DNA of 22,397 nt from JBFMFE01 sp040752295 (GTDB lineage Bacteria > UBP15 > UBA6099 > JBFMBQ01), in NCBI GenBank assembly GCA_040752295.1, contig JBFMFE010000289.1, positions 1 through 22,397 of the forward strand. Direction: 5' to 3'. Of the stretch, positions 1 to 7,508 are shown in pieces (position 1 is the stretch's first letter; each line of letters starts with the position of its first letter). The notes under the pieces were generated by a model. That model was not told the DNA's origin. It worked only from the letters and a program-made list of their open reading frames with translations, and searched no databases. The position numbers and the translations under genes are program-made.

Positions 1-2
1 CT

Positions 3-1118
3 TATTATCTCGTCCCCGAAGAGTCGCAGCGGGAAATATTCAGTCCCGCGCTCGCGTATCTACAGCTTGTTCTGCTGGCGGGCGCCGGCGCGGCGGCGCT
101 GGCGGGTTTCGTTTTCGGCTGGACGCAGGGCAGACCGCTTCTTGAAATCCCGTTCGCGCTCGATCTGGTGGTCGTGGCGGGCGCGCTTGATTTTCTCTTC
201 AATATCGGGATGACGATAATCGCATCGAGGAAATGGACCGTGATTCAGGGGACGCTCCTTGGAGGGCTTGTCTTCCTTGCGCTGCTTTACCTTTTCGGGA
301 TGCCATTCTACAAAAACTTGTCCGTTGACTGGTATTACTGGTGGTGGGTCATACATCTGTGGGTGGAGGGGGCGTGGGAGCTTGTTACCGGTGCGATAAT
401 CGCGTGGGTTCTCCTCAAGCTGACCGGGGTGCCGAGGGAGGTAGTTGAAAAATGGCTTTACGTGGAGATCGGACTGTTTCTTTTCACCGGGATAGCGGGG
501 ACGGGGCACCATTATTACTGGATCGGAGCGCCGCGGTACTGGCTGTGGGTCGGGGGGATATTCAGCGCGCTTGAACCGGTGCCGATCGTGCTGATGGTCG
601 TTGACACGCTGAGGCACGTGAAGGAGCGGAGACTGGAGATCGTGAACCCGCTTACGTGGACGTACGCGGTCGGGTGCGCGATATTTCATCTGATCGGCGC
701 CGGGGTATGGGGATTCATTCACACGCTTCCGCAGATAAATTATTACACTCACGGCAGCCAGGTGACGGTTTCGCACGGGCACATGGCTTTCTTCGGGGCG
801 TACGCCCTTCTCAACCTGACGGTGTATTATTTCGCTTTCCCGCGGCTGAAAGGAATCGAGAGATACGACGAGGCGCGCGGGAGGTTCGGGTTCTGGACGA
901 TGTGCATAGCGATGGGTGGGCTTGGGCTTGCGTTCGGAGTGGCGGGCGTGCTGCAGACGTATATCGAGCGCGTGCTCGGGCTGGGGTACATGACGGCGCA
1001 GGGGCAGATGCAGTTCTGGTTCCGGGTCGCCATCGGCTGCGGGCTTGTGTTTCTCGCGGGGCAGGCGGTGACCGCTTACGACCTTCTCACAATCAGGCGC
1101 TCCGCGAAGGCGGCGTGA
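3..1118 (+). CDS. norB: Nitric oxide reductase large subunit NorB, 5'-truncated
   Basis: Membrane heme-copper-superfamily subunit that reduces 2 NO to N2O. The frame is open from the left edge, so the N-terminus is missing: about 371 residues remain against about 466 in Pseudomonas NorB, roughly 95 short, including the first helices and one low-spin heme ligand. Numbering from the Met codon at 168, the FeB ligand His63 lies in HLWVEGAWE with glutamates 67 and 71, HHYY supplies His114-115, Glu136 is in IFSALE, and SHGH supplies heme ligands His203 and His205. The spacings match P. aeruginosa H207, E211, E215, H258/259, E280 and H347/349, so the catalytic core looks intact. Multiple hydrophobic helices are present. 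A norC gene, if there is one, would lie outside the window; no norQ or norD follows. Basis: motifs seen, family well known. Confidence 0.95.
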   Translation, partial: YYLVPEESQREIFSPALAYLQLVLLAGAGAAALAGFVFGWTQGRPLLEIPFALDLVVVAGALDFLFNIGMTIIASRKWTVIQGTLLGGLVFLALLYLFGMPFYKNLSVDWYYWWWVIHLWVEGAWELVTGAIIAWVLLKLTGVPREVVEKWLYVEIGLFLFTGIAGTGHHYYWIGAPRYWLWVGGIFSALEPVPIVLMVVDTLRHVKERRLEIVNPLTWTYAVGCAIFHLIGAGVWGFIHTLPQINYYTHGSQVTVSHGHMAFFGAYALLNLTVYYFAFPRLKGIERYDEARGRFGFWTMCIAMGGLGLAFGVAGVLQTYIERVLGLGYMTAQGQMQFWFRVAIGCGLVFLAGQAVTAYDLLTIRRSAKAA

Positions 1119-1186
1119 GGGACGGAGCGGAAGAGGCAAACGGGGAAAACAAAACTCTGGTACCATTCTTCCGACGATACCATACC

Positions 1187-1216
1187 GGCGGCGTAAAAAC
1201 GCTTTCTCACGCCGCC
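1187..1216. terminator. Hairpin after norB, weak terminator candidate
   Basis: Perfect 8-bp inverted repeat GGCGGCGT (1187-1194) and ACGCCGCC (1209-1216) with a 14-nt loop, 68 nt after the norB stop. No U-run follows directly, so intrinsic termination is uncertain. Confidence 0.3.
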
Positions 1217-1269
1217 CGAGGGGGTGCTTTGCTTCGTTTCGATTATGACGACAAAAATTTTTTCAAAGG

Positions 1270-1294
1270 GGGGTTACATAGTATGTGTGACCCC
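1270..1294. terminator. Hairpin between convergent norB and ATPase genes
   Basis: Arms GGGGTTACA (1270-1278) and TGTGACCCC (1286-1294) pair over 9 positions with one G-U pair and a 7-nt loop. It lies 35 nt past the minus-strand ATPase stop. A T-rich stretch lies just upstream on the plus strand, giving A-rich then T-rich sequence on the minus strand. It may serve either convergent gene; no canonical U-run is adjacent. Confidence 0.35.
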
Positions 1295-1329
1295 GTTCTT
1301 CTTCCAAAACCCTTGACGAACCTCGAAAT

Positions 1330-2568
1330 TCATGAAGAATCAGGACTGAGACTTTCGAGCCCGATATAAACAGGATATATTTCGTTTGTAAACTTATAAA
1401 AACCCATGCCCTCCTCGATATCTCGTTCGATCACACCGAGAGACACCATCTTCCTCAGGAAGTTATTGAAGACCCTTTTTTCGTTTTCATCGAGTTTTGT
1501 GAATAGTTCTCCTTTATTGAACTTGTGCCAGCCAACGGCGCCCACTTCTTTGCCCGTCATTAACTTTCCCAATTTCCTAAGCGTTGATCTATAACGCTTA
1601 CTCCGTATGCTGTTATAGACTTTTGGATCGAGATATTTTTTTCCGACTTCTTCCGCCGCAGCAAATGTTCCATCCACGGTATCCCTGAATGAGATAACTC
1701 CATCTTTGTCAATCCGCAGAACGGCGTCGCCTATTTCCTGCATTAAACTCGGCAGACCGCTGGAGTTGTTAACCATGAGTTCCATCTCATTCCTTTCGAC
1801 TTTGACCCCTGCTTTCTCAAAAGCCCGGGAAAAAAACTGATACGTATCATCGTATGAGAGTTTTCCGATTTCAATGACTTTAAATATCCGCATCAGTGAA
1901 GGCTGATGTTTTGCCAGAGTGGCTCTCTTTTCTGGAAGCCCCGCCAACATTAATAAAACGGGAAAGCTGCGGTAATGAGTAGCGACATCATCGGCGAAAC
2001 TTTTGTACCAGTTGGCGAACTCGGGACTTTCGACAAGACCGTTAATATCGTCCAAGATAATAAGCAAGCCCGTCTTCTCCCCTTCTATCTTTTTTATCAC
2101 GTTACTTAGGGCTTCGGCGAAGTTATCAACCAATTTTTTTAGATCCCTTTCCGGAGGATTAAAGGCAACCGATACGCCGAACAGACCTATCTCCTTTATG
2201 TAACTTCCAAAAAATTTGCTTATCTGTTCAAACCATGTCTCCCCTTTTGTTTCTTTCAGTAATCTGTCGAAAATATTGCGCACCATTTCCTCAAGAGTGG
2301 ATACTCTTCCAACAAAAACATGAATCCCGATAAAATTTTCCTTCATCCCGGCATAATGGCGTATGAATGATGCCAGCGAGCTTTTACCTATACCCCTATT
2401 CCCCGATAGAAATATATTCTCTTGTTTTCCGGACGAAGTCCGTTTAATACATCGGATAATTTCTTTGATTTTGTCTTCCCGTCCCACGAAAAGATCGACC
2501 GGAACGGGACTGCCGGGCGTGAATGGACTTAAGTCTCTGTTGTTCATAGGCTGACCCGGTTTCGCCAT
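1330..2568 (-). CDS. AAA/STAND-like ATP-binding protein with C-terminal winged-helix-like region
   Basis: 412 residues. An N-terminal VDLFVGREDKI segment (about residues 25-35) precedes Walker A GNRGIGKSS (about 57-65) and a Walker B-like strand LLIILDDING (about 168-177), the layout of AAA_16/Orc1-Cdc6-type P-loop ATPases. The last 100 residues are charged and helical and resemble a winged helix. Function is unknown: relatives of this type occur as regulators and in accessory or defence islands, but no nuclease or other effector adjoins it here. The ATG at 2568 is preferred over the Met at 2547 because AGGGA lies about 7 nt before it. Base composition is clearly more AT-rich than the flanks, which suggests horizontal acquisition. 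It is convergent to norB and has a good promoter upstream. Domain call fairly sure, role unsure. Confidence 0.85.
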   Translation of the reverse strand: MAKPGQPMNNRDLSPFTPGSPVPVDLFVGREDKIKEIIRCIKRTSSGKQENIFLSGNRGIGKSSLASFIRHYAGMKENFIGIHVFVGRVSTLEEMVRNIFDRLLKETKGETWFEQISKFFGSYIKEIGLFGVSVAFNPPERDLKKLVDNFAEALSNVIKKIEGEKTGLLIILDDINGLVESPEFANWYKSFADDVATHYRSFPVLLMLAGLPEKRATLAKHQPSLMRIFKVIEIGKLSYDDTYQFFSRAFEKAGVKVERNEMELMVNNSSGLPSLMQEIGDAVLRIDKDGVISFRDTVDGTFAAAEEVGKKYLDPKVYNSIRSKRYRSTLRKLGKLMTGKEVGAVGWHKFNKGELFTKLDENEKRVFNNFLRKMVSLGVIERDIEEGMGFYKFTNEIYPVYIGLESLSPDSS

Positions 2569-2599
2569 AGGAAATTCCCTGCCGATATATCCATTATGA

Positions 2600-2630
2600 A
2601 TTATATACGTTTAATTCCCTGTCCCGTCAA
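2600..2630 (-). promoter_or_regulatory. Sigma-70-like promoter for the ATPase gene
   Basis: On the minus strand TTGACG (2630-2625) is followed after 17 nt by TATATA (2607-2602), or after 19 nt by TATAAT (2605-2600). This lies 32 nt upstream of the ATPase start. The -35 box is part of the palindrome GTCAATTGAC (2626-2635), a possible operator. Confidence 0.6.
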
Positions 2631-2659
2631 TTGACACCCGGTGATTGAAGAATAATAAA
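2631..2659 (+). promoter_or_regulatory. Divergent plus-strand promoter candidate
   Basis: TTGACA (2631-2636), a 17-nt gap and AATAAA (2654-2659), or TAATAA with a 16-nt gap. It shares the palindrome GTCAATTGAC with the ATPase promoter and points to the remnant starting at 2679. The -35 is consensus, the -10 is weak. Confidence 0.35.
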
Positions 2660-2678
2660 TCGCCGGGAAGGATGTCAA

Positions 2679-2940
2679 ATGCTTTCTCAAAAGACCTTGG
2701 AGCGGCTGTGAGAAAGTCGCCTCCGGGCTGTTTTCGGCGCACCTCGAGAATCATTACAAATTACACCCGATGGCGGCGAAAACACTGTGCAACGATGCGC
2801 TTCTGTGGCGCGACCTGCCGGAGCAGCTCAGCCGGGGCGATGGACAGATAGTCTATCATGCCGTCGAACCGGGACAGACGGCGTCCGGACCCAATTCTTC
2901 CCCGGAAAACGATACAAATATGTCCCTTTTTAGCATTTAA
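2679..2940 (+). pseudogene. Frameshifted gene remnant (possibly DUF1670-like)
   Basis: An ATG at 2679 opens MLSQKTLERL and stops at 2709-2711. The next frame continues without a stop from about 2704 to 2940 and reads as coding, including LFSAHLENHYKLHPMAAKTL and LPEQLSRGDGQIVYHAVEP. Together they look like one gene split by a single frameshift. The segment GQIVYHAVEPGQ with the preceding helical region recalls the start of DUF1670-family proteins, but this rests on memory of the family and is tentative. The end is also truncated, because the reading frame runs out 6 nt before the next ATG. An assembly indel cannot be excluded. Confidence 0.4.
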
Positions 2941-2946
2941 GGCACA

Positions 2947-3237
2947 ATGACGAACTTCCACTTCTGGGCTCATCTTATCGGCGGCGTCGGGATGTCAATG
3001 GCGATGGGTTTCGCGGGGATGGACGGAATGCTCAGGAGAGCAATATATCCCGGAGACCCCGCTTTCAAGCCCGAGATGATCGCCGCCGCTTTCTTCGGAA
3101 GCCTTATGGCGGCGGCTTATCTCGCCCTGATGTACAACGTGATTTCGTCAATTGGGATAAGGGGTCTTGTCGGGATTTTTGTAAAACTTCCCGGGAAGAT
3201 CGCGTTCGGAGCGAAACCGGTCGCGCAGAGTCCGTAG
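2947..3237 (+). CDS. C-terminal fragment of a heme-copper oxidase subunit I (probable remnant)
   Basis: 96 residues with two hydrophobic helices (about 3-25 and 45-75). The text FHFWAHLIGG followed by AGMDGMLRR resembles the helix XI region of cytochrome oxidase subunit I, where the order HFW...GMPRR is typical, followed by the last helix. All catalytic histidines of that family lie upstream of this part and are absent, so it cannot be an oxidase alone. It is not the missing tail of norB, whose C-terminus is complete at 1118. An AAGG-like SD lies about 6 nt before the ATG, so it may still be translated. Most likely the 3' end of a second oxidase or NO-reductase-type gene truncated by the rearrangement that brought in the AT-rich patch. 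Confidence 0.55.
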   Translation: MTNFHFWAHLIGGVGMSMAMGFAGMDGMLRRAIYPGDPAFKPEMIAAAFFGSLMAAAYLALMYNVISSIGIRGLVGIFVKLPGKIAFGAKPVAQSP

Positions 3238-3303
3238 AAATTCCGGACGTTCCCGGCTATGCGCCGCCGCGGCGCGCCCTCCGCGGTAAATCCGCGTTTC
3301 CCC

Positions 3304-3337
3304 GCCGGAAAAGAATCCGGTTCCGGCTTTTTCCGGC
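3304..3337. repeat. Inverted repeat in the 3238-3376 gap
   Basis: GCCGGAAAA (3304-3312) and TTTTCCGGC (3329-3337), a perfect 9-bp stem with a 16-nt loop, 40 nt before the oxidoreductase start. It could end transcription from the left or lie in the leader. No strong U-run follows. Confidence 0.35.
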
Positions 3338-3376
3338 GAAAAACGGTGTAAAATTCACACGCCGGGTGATGGAGAC

Positions 3377-4522
3377 ATGGCTTTGAGGGGAAAAATAAGG
3401 GTCGGTGTGGTGGGGGCGGGCATCGCCGCACAGGGCAGCCATCTTCCGTGGTACAGGCTTCATCCCCGCGCGCGGCTGACGGCGGTCGCGGACACCGACG
3501 AGGCGAAGCTGCGGCTTGTCACGGCGCTCTTCGGCGTCCCCCGCGCGTACAGGGACGCCTCGGAGCTTTTCGCGTCGGGGCAGGTGGACGCGGTGAGCAT
3601 CTGCACGCCGCCGTGGTGCCACGAGCGTCAGGTCGTGGAGGCGGCGCAGGCCGGCATTCACGTGCTCTGCGAGAAACCCCTCGCGACGAGCGTTGCGGAG
3701 GCGCGGCGGATGCTGCGCGCCGCGGCGGACGCGGGGGTTATACTCCAGGTGGGTTTCCAGAAACGCTTCCACGAGGGTTTCAGGAAAATAAAGCGTATGA
3801 TAGCGGAGGGCAGGCTCGGGGAGATCATGAGCGCGCGTGCGCACTGGTACTTCTGGTATCCCGACGTGAAGGCGCCGCCGTTCAATGGGATAGTGCGCGC
3901 GGCGGGGAGGCTGGGTGTGGAACTCGAAAACCTTCTCGGTTTCTGGCGTTTCACCGACTCGCGGACGAGGGGGTGTTCCATCATTGACTACTCGATTCAC
4001 TACGTAGACCTCCTGCGGCACATGATGGGGGAGGTTTTGGAGGTGTCGTGCGAGACGAGTACGGTGTGCCGGGGGAGGGCGCACGAGGATCAGTCGCTGC
4101 TCGCGCTGCGGTTCGAGAGCGGGGCGCTGGGGTTCATCGAGCACAATCTCAACGTCGTCGGCAGGTCGCCGGGTGAAGAGAGCGGGGTTATACAGGGGAC
4201 GAAAGGCTCGGTGCGGTTCCGCGTGGCGGCGCCGAATTCGCCGGTTCCGTTCCGCATGGAGCGCTACACGTACGCGAACGTGCTGACCGACAGGTGGACG
4301 GCGTCGCGATTTGTTCCGGGGACGGAGATAAGGCAGTACAGGGACCAGATTGATTTTTTCGTCGGCAGCATCGCGGGAGAGGTTCCGCGGCGGCTGCGCG
4401 ACGCGGCGCCCGACACGGGCGAGGACAGTCTGCGTTCCCTGCGGATCGTGAGCGCCGCGTACAGGTCGGCGCGCGAGGGCAGGCGGATAAGGATACGGTC
4501 GCGGTCGCCGGCGGACGGGTAG
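3377..4522 (+). CDS. Gfo/Idh/MocA family NAD(P)-dependent oxidoreductase
   Basis: 381 residues, the usual family length. The N-terminal Rossmann fold carries GAGIAAQGSHLP (residues 13-24). The EKP motif at 99-101 holds the Lys that contacts cofactor and substrate. In the C-terminal domain DYSIH supplies Asp204 and His208, equivalent to the family D-x3-H catalytic pair. Members oxidise or isomerise sugars, inositols and nucleotide sugars; the substrate cannot be read from the sequence. GGAG lies 4 nt before the ATG. The gene appears monocistronic, faces the minus-strand hslVU unit, and its stop is 24 nt from that of the HDOD gene. A link to the surface-sugar genes 5 kb away is possible but unsupported by linkage. 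Confidence 0.92.
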   Translation: MALRGKIRVGVVGAGIAAQGSHLPWYRLHPRARLTAVADTDEAKLRLVTALFGVPRAYRDASELFASGQVDAVSICTPPWCHERQVVEAAQAGIHVLCEKPLATSVAEARRMLRAAADAGVILQVGFQKRFHEGFRKIKRMIAEGRLGEIMSARAHWYFWYPDVKAPPFNGIVRAAGRLGVELENLLGFWRFTDSRTRGCSIIDYSIHYVDLLRHMMGEVLEVSCETSTVCRGRAHEDQSLLALRFESGALGFIEHNLNVVGRSPGEESGVIQGTKGSVRFRVAAPNSPVPFRMERYTYANVLTDRWTASRFVPGTEIRQYRDQIDFFVGSIAGEVPRRLRDAAPDTGEDSLRSLRIVSAAYRSAREGRRIRIRSRSPADG

Positions 4523-4542
4523 GAGGCGCGTGGGGCGGCAGG

Positions 4543-4561
4543 CGGCTCACGAAGCCGTTTT
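4543..4561 (+). terminator. Short terminator-like hairpin between convergent genes
   Basis: CGGCT (4543-4547) and AGCCG (4553-4557) with a 5-nt loop followed by TTTT (4558-4561). It starts 20 nt after the oxidoreductase stop and overlaps the last codons of the opposing HDOD gene. A five-base stem is weak. Confidence 0.35.
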
Positions 4562-5410
4562 GAGGAAGATGGCTGCTCTGTCCACGCCTTCGAGGAGGTA
4601 GCCGGAGAAGTCGTCGAGTTGTTCCGGAGTTATTCCCACTTCGCCAAGTATCGCGTCGTCGATTTTTTCGACGACGCCGTTGCCGCTGTCGCCCACCGAT
4701 TCCCGTTTGCAGAAGTTGTTGGAGATGTAGGTGGTAAAGACGATTTTTCTGTGTTCGTCGGAGCATTTCGCGGGATTGTGGTGGAATGCCATCGCCTGGA
4801 CGAGTGGGTCGGTCAGCCCCCATTTTCCGCCGAGGAGTTCGCCGATTTCGGCGTGGTTGATGCCGAACACCACGCCCTCGCCCGCCGGGAGGGAAAGCCC
4901 CTTTTCCTTCGTCGCGTCTATCAGTTTGCGGAACATCTGCGTGTTAAGGCGGTTGAGCACAACCTTTCCGATGTCGTGGAGAAGCCCTGCGAGGAAAAAA
5001 TCTTCGAGGTTGTCCTTTGGGATGCCGATCTTGCGCGCGATGAGCTTGCACATGACGCCTGTGCCGAGGAGGTGGCGCCAGTACTGGTCAATGTCCAGCC
5101 CGCCCTTCTCCTTCATCTTCATGGTTTCGAGGGCGGCGGTGCTGAGTGCGAGGTTTTTGATGGTGTTCAGACCGAGGATGACGATGGCGCGCACGGTGGA
5201 GGTGATCTTGTCGTTCAGCCCGAAATAGGCGGAGTTGACGAGTTTGAGGACCTTGGCGGCGAGGACGGGGTCCAGCGAGATGACCTTGTTGAGGTCGTTC
5301 GCCGAGGAAGCCGGGTCGTTGGCGACCTGCATGATCTTCGCCACGGTGGGGGAGAGGCTGGGCATTCTTTCGATCTGTTTGAGGACGATCCTTGATTTTT
5401 CCTCGTCCAT
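4547..5410 (-). CDS. HDOD domain protein
   Basis: 287 residues made up almost wholly of one HDOD domain. The N-terminal half has the typical LSPTVAKIMQVANDP start and the LKLVNSAYFGL block (about 56-65). LLHDIGK at 143-149 keeps the His-Asp pair, with NHAEIG (185-190) and FHHNP (209-213) later, so it retains more of the HD metal-site residues than many HDOD proteins. HDOD proteins are signalling scaffolds in bacterial regulatory cascades, usually without shown hydrolase activity. No receiver, GGDEF or kinase domain is fused. AGGGA lies 6 nt before the ATG. It begins 9 nt after the hslU stop and so probably belongs to the tRNA-hslVU transcript, an unusual partner. Confidence 0.92.
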   Translation of the reverse strand: MDEEKSRIVLKQIERMPSLSPTVAKIMQVANDPASSANDLNKVISLDPVLAAKVLKLVNSAYFGLNDKITSTVRAIVILGLNTIKNLALSTAALETMKMKEKGGLDIDQYWRHLLGTGVMCKLIARKIGIPKDNLEDFFLAGLLHDIGKVVLNRLNTQMFRKLIDATKEKGLSLPAGEGVVFGINHAEIGELLGGKWGLTDPLVQAMAFHHNPAKCSDEHRKIVFTTYISNNFCKRESVGDSGNGVVEKIDDAILGEVGITPEQLDDFSGYLLEGVDRAAIFLKTAS

Positions 5411-5419
5411 CGCATTCCC

Positions 5420-6820
5420 TCACAGGATGTACCTGCTGAGGTCCACGTCCCTGATTATATCCTTAAGGCGTGCGTTCACGTAAGCGTTGTCAATCACGAC
5501 GCGCTTTTCGCAGTCGTCGGGGGCGGCGAAGGAGATGTCCTCGAGTATCTTTTCCATGATGGTGTGGAGCCTTCGCGCGCCGATGTTTTCGGTGCGCTCG
5601 TTCACGAGGCATCCGCTTTCGGCGATCTCGTCAACGCCGTCCGGCGTGAAGACCAGTTCGACGCCGTCCGCCGCCATCAAGGCGGTGTACTGCTTGACGA
5701 GCGCGTTTTCAGGCTCCGTCAGGATGCGCTTGAAATCCTCCTTCGAGAGGCTTTCGAGTTCCACGCGCAGGGGGAAGCGTCCCTGAAGCTCCGGCACCAG
5801 GTCGGAGGGTTTCGTCGTGTGGAACGCCCCCGCGGCTATGAAGAGGACGTGGTTGGTTTTCACGGGACCGTACTTTGTGACGACGGTGGAGCCTTCCACG
5901 ATGGGGAGGATGTCCCTCTGGACGCCTTCGCGCGAGACGTCGGGACCGGCGCCTCTCTCCCTTCCGGCGATCTTGTCAATCTCGTCAATGAAGACGATTC
6001 CCGACTGCTCGACGAGTTCCACCGCCTCGGCAACGACGCTTTCCATGTCGATCAGTTTTTCCACTTCCTGGTTCGTGAGGATTTTTTTAGCCTCGGCGAC
6101 GGTGACTTTCTTTTTGCGCTTTTTCCTGGGGAACATGTGCCCGAGCATGTCTTGAATGTTCAGCCCCATCTCCTCGATGCCGGAGCTGGTGAAGATTTCC
6201 ACCATTTTCGGCGCGGTGTCCTGGATTTCGATTTCGACCATGAACTGGTCCATATCGCCGGACTCCATCTTTCTTCTGATGCGCTCGCGCACCCTTTCGG
6301 GCTGAGTCGGCGCGGCGTCCTCGTCGGCGCCGGCGTCCCCCCGGCGCGCCGGGAGCGGGTGCAGGATGTCGAGCAGGGTCTCGACGGCGAGCGCTTCCGC
6401 CTTCCGTTCGACCTCGTTCCTGCGTTTGCGCTGCACCATCCGGACGCCGGACTCCATGAGGTCGCGTATCATTGACTCGACGTCGCGCCCGACGTAACCG
6501 ACCTCCGTGTACTTCGTCGCCTCCACCTTGATGAACGGCGCGTTGACGAGGTTGGCGAGGCGGCGCGCGATCTCGGTCTTGCCCACGCCCGTGGGACCGA
6601 TCATGAGAATGTTCTTGGGAATGATTTCCTCTTTGAGCTCGTCCGTGAGTTTTGCGCGGCGGTGGCGGTTGCGAAGGGCGATGGCGACCACGCGCTTCGC
6701 CTGGTTCTGCCCGACTATGTACCTGTCCAGTTCCTCGACGATCCGCCTCGGGGTCAGCTCGGCTTCGGGCGTGACGCCCGGGATGGTGAACACTTTCGCT
6801 TCGTCTTTTCTCACGTGCAT
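5420..6820 (-). CDS. hslU: HslU, ATPase subunit of the HslUV protease
   Basis: 466 residues. Clp/HSP100-type AAA+ unfoldase that docks on the HslV peptidase in the cytoplasm and feeds it unfolded substrates. Walker A GPTGVGKT is at 75-82, the substrate-gripping pore motif GYVGRD at 108-113, Walker B FIDEID at 277-282, and the C-terminal tail DVDLSRYIL matches the DEDLSRFIL-type tail that inserts between HslV subunits. The I-domain (about 115-245) contains an acidic, proline-rich patch around 157-175. The N-terminus is about 20 residues longer than in E. coli; the ATG at 6820 is used because TPRRIVEELDRYIVGQ needs to be included and no better SD-bearing start was found. It starts 21 nt after the hslV stop, the conserved hslVU order. 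Confidence 0.97.
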   Translation of the reverse strand: MHVRKDEAKVFTIPGVTPEAELTPRRIVEELDRYIVGQNQAKRVVAIALRNRHRRAKLTDELKEEIIPKNILMIGPTGVGKTEIARRLANLVNAPFIKVEATKYTEVGYVGRDVESMIRDLMESGVRMVQRKRRNEVERKAEALAVETLLDILHPLPARRGDAGADEDAAPTQPERVRERIRRKMESGDMDQFMVEIEIQDTAPKMVEIFTSSGIEEMGLNIQDMLGHMFPRKKRKKKVTVAEAKKILTNQEVEKLIDMESVVAEAVELVEQSGIVFIDEIDKIAGRERGAGPDVSREGVQRDILPIVEGSTVVTKYGPVKTNHVLFIAAGAFHTTKPSDLVPELQGRFPLRVELESLSKEDFKRILTEPENALVKQYTALMAADGVELVFTPDGVDEIAESGCLVNERTENIGARRLHTIMEKILEDISFAAPDDCEKRVVIDNAYVNARLKDIIRDVDLSRYIL

Positions 6821-6841
6821 CCGCGTCCGTCCCCGCGCCGC

Positions 6842-7399
6842 CTAACCGATTGTCTCGGTTGCGATCTCGTCGTTCGTGTATATGCAGATGGAGGAGGCGA
6901 TGTTGAGCGCTTCCCGCGAGATTTCTTCGGCAGGGAGGCTCGTGTGTTTCAGCAGCGCGCGGGCGGCTGCGAGCGCGATGGGACCTCCCGAGCCGATGGC
7001 GGCGACCTTTTCGTCCGGCTCGATGACCTCGCCGTTGCCGGTGATGACGAGGAGGTGATCGGCGTCGGCGACCACGAGGAGGGCTTCGAGGCGGCGCAGG
7101 AACTTGTCGGTGCGCCATTCTTTGGCGAACTCCATCGCGGCGCGCGGCAGGCTCCCCCTGTATTGTTCGAGCCTGCTTTCGAACTTTTCGAACAGCGCGA
7201 GCGCGTCCGCCACCGAGCCGGCGAACCCGGCGACGACCTTCCCGTCCGCCATCCTGCGCACTTTCCGCGCGGTGCGCTTCACGACGGCGTCGCCTATCGT
7301 GACCTGCCCGTCGCCGGAGACGGCTACCCTGCCGTCGCGCGCGACAGCGACTATCGTCGTCGCGCGAAACCGGTTTCCGCCACCCCGCTGTCGTCCCAT
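6842..7399 (-). CDS. hslV: HslV, peptidase subunit of the HslUV protease
   Basis: About 185 residues. N-terminal-nucleophile threonine peptidase that forms the double hexamer capped by HslU. The catalytic Thr is in ATTIVAV, followed by GDGQVTIGD. The frame is open further upstream to 7447, but that would run into the tRNA-Gln gene, so the ATG at 7399 is the start. This leaves a 13-residue Arg/Gly-rich leader before Thr14, longer than the single Met of E. coli but comparable in kind to the short CodW leader of Bacillus (FHATTI). The leader must be removed to free the Thr, or the protease would be inactive; Bacillus CodW is reported to use the Ser of its leader instead. The SD is weak. It lies 19 nt after tRNA-Gln. 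Confidence 0.95.
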   Translation of the reverse strand: MGRQRGGGNRFRATTIVAVARDGRVAVSGDGQVTIGDAVVKRTARKVRRMADGKVVAGFAGSVADALALFEKFESRLEQYRGSLPRAAMEFAKEWRTDKFLRRLEALLVVADADHLLVITGNGEVIEPDEKVAAIGSGGPIALAAARALLKHTSLPAEEISREALNIASSICIYTNDEIATETIG

Positions 7400-7418
7400 C
7401 GTTTGTCCCGGACCCCGA

Positions 7419-7490
7419 CTGGGACGGCAGGATTCGAACCTGCGCATGCCGGGACCAAAACCCGGTGCCTTTCCGCTTGGCTACGTCCCA
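7419..7490 (-). tRNA. tRNA-Gln (anticodon UUG)
   Basis: 72 nt on the minus strand. The acceptor stem TGGGACG pairs with CGTCCCA, followed by discriminator G at 7419. The anticodon stem CCGGG/CCCGG closes the loop TTTTGGT, giving anticodon TTG at 7458-7456. The T arm GCAGG/CCTGC closes loop TTCGAAT. CCA is not encoded. It lies 19 nt upstream of hslV in the same orientation, so tRNA and protease mRNA may share a transcript. Confidence 0.95.
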
Positions 7491-7508
7491 GTTTCGTCTT
7501 CCACATTT

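Noticed and set aside
60..1166. 368-codon minus-strand frame opposite norB
   Set aside because: Pro/His/Arg-rich mirror of norB, no SD or family signature.
2645..2851. 68-codon frame starting TTG at 2645
   Set aside because: Arg/Ser/Cys-rich and out of frame with the more protein-like remnant.
7400..7447. Longer HslV start at 7447
   Set aside because: It would lie within the tRNA-Gln gene.
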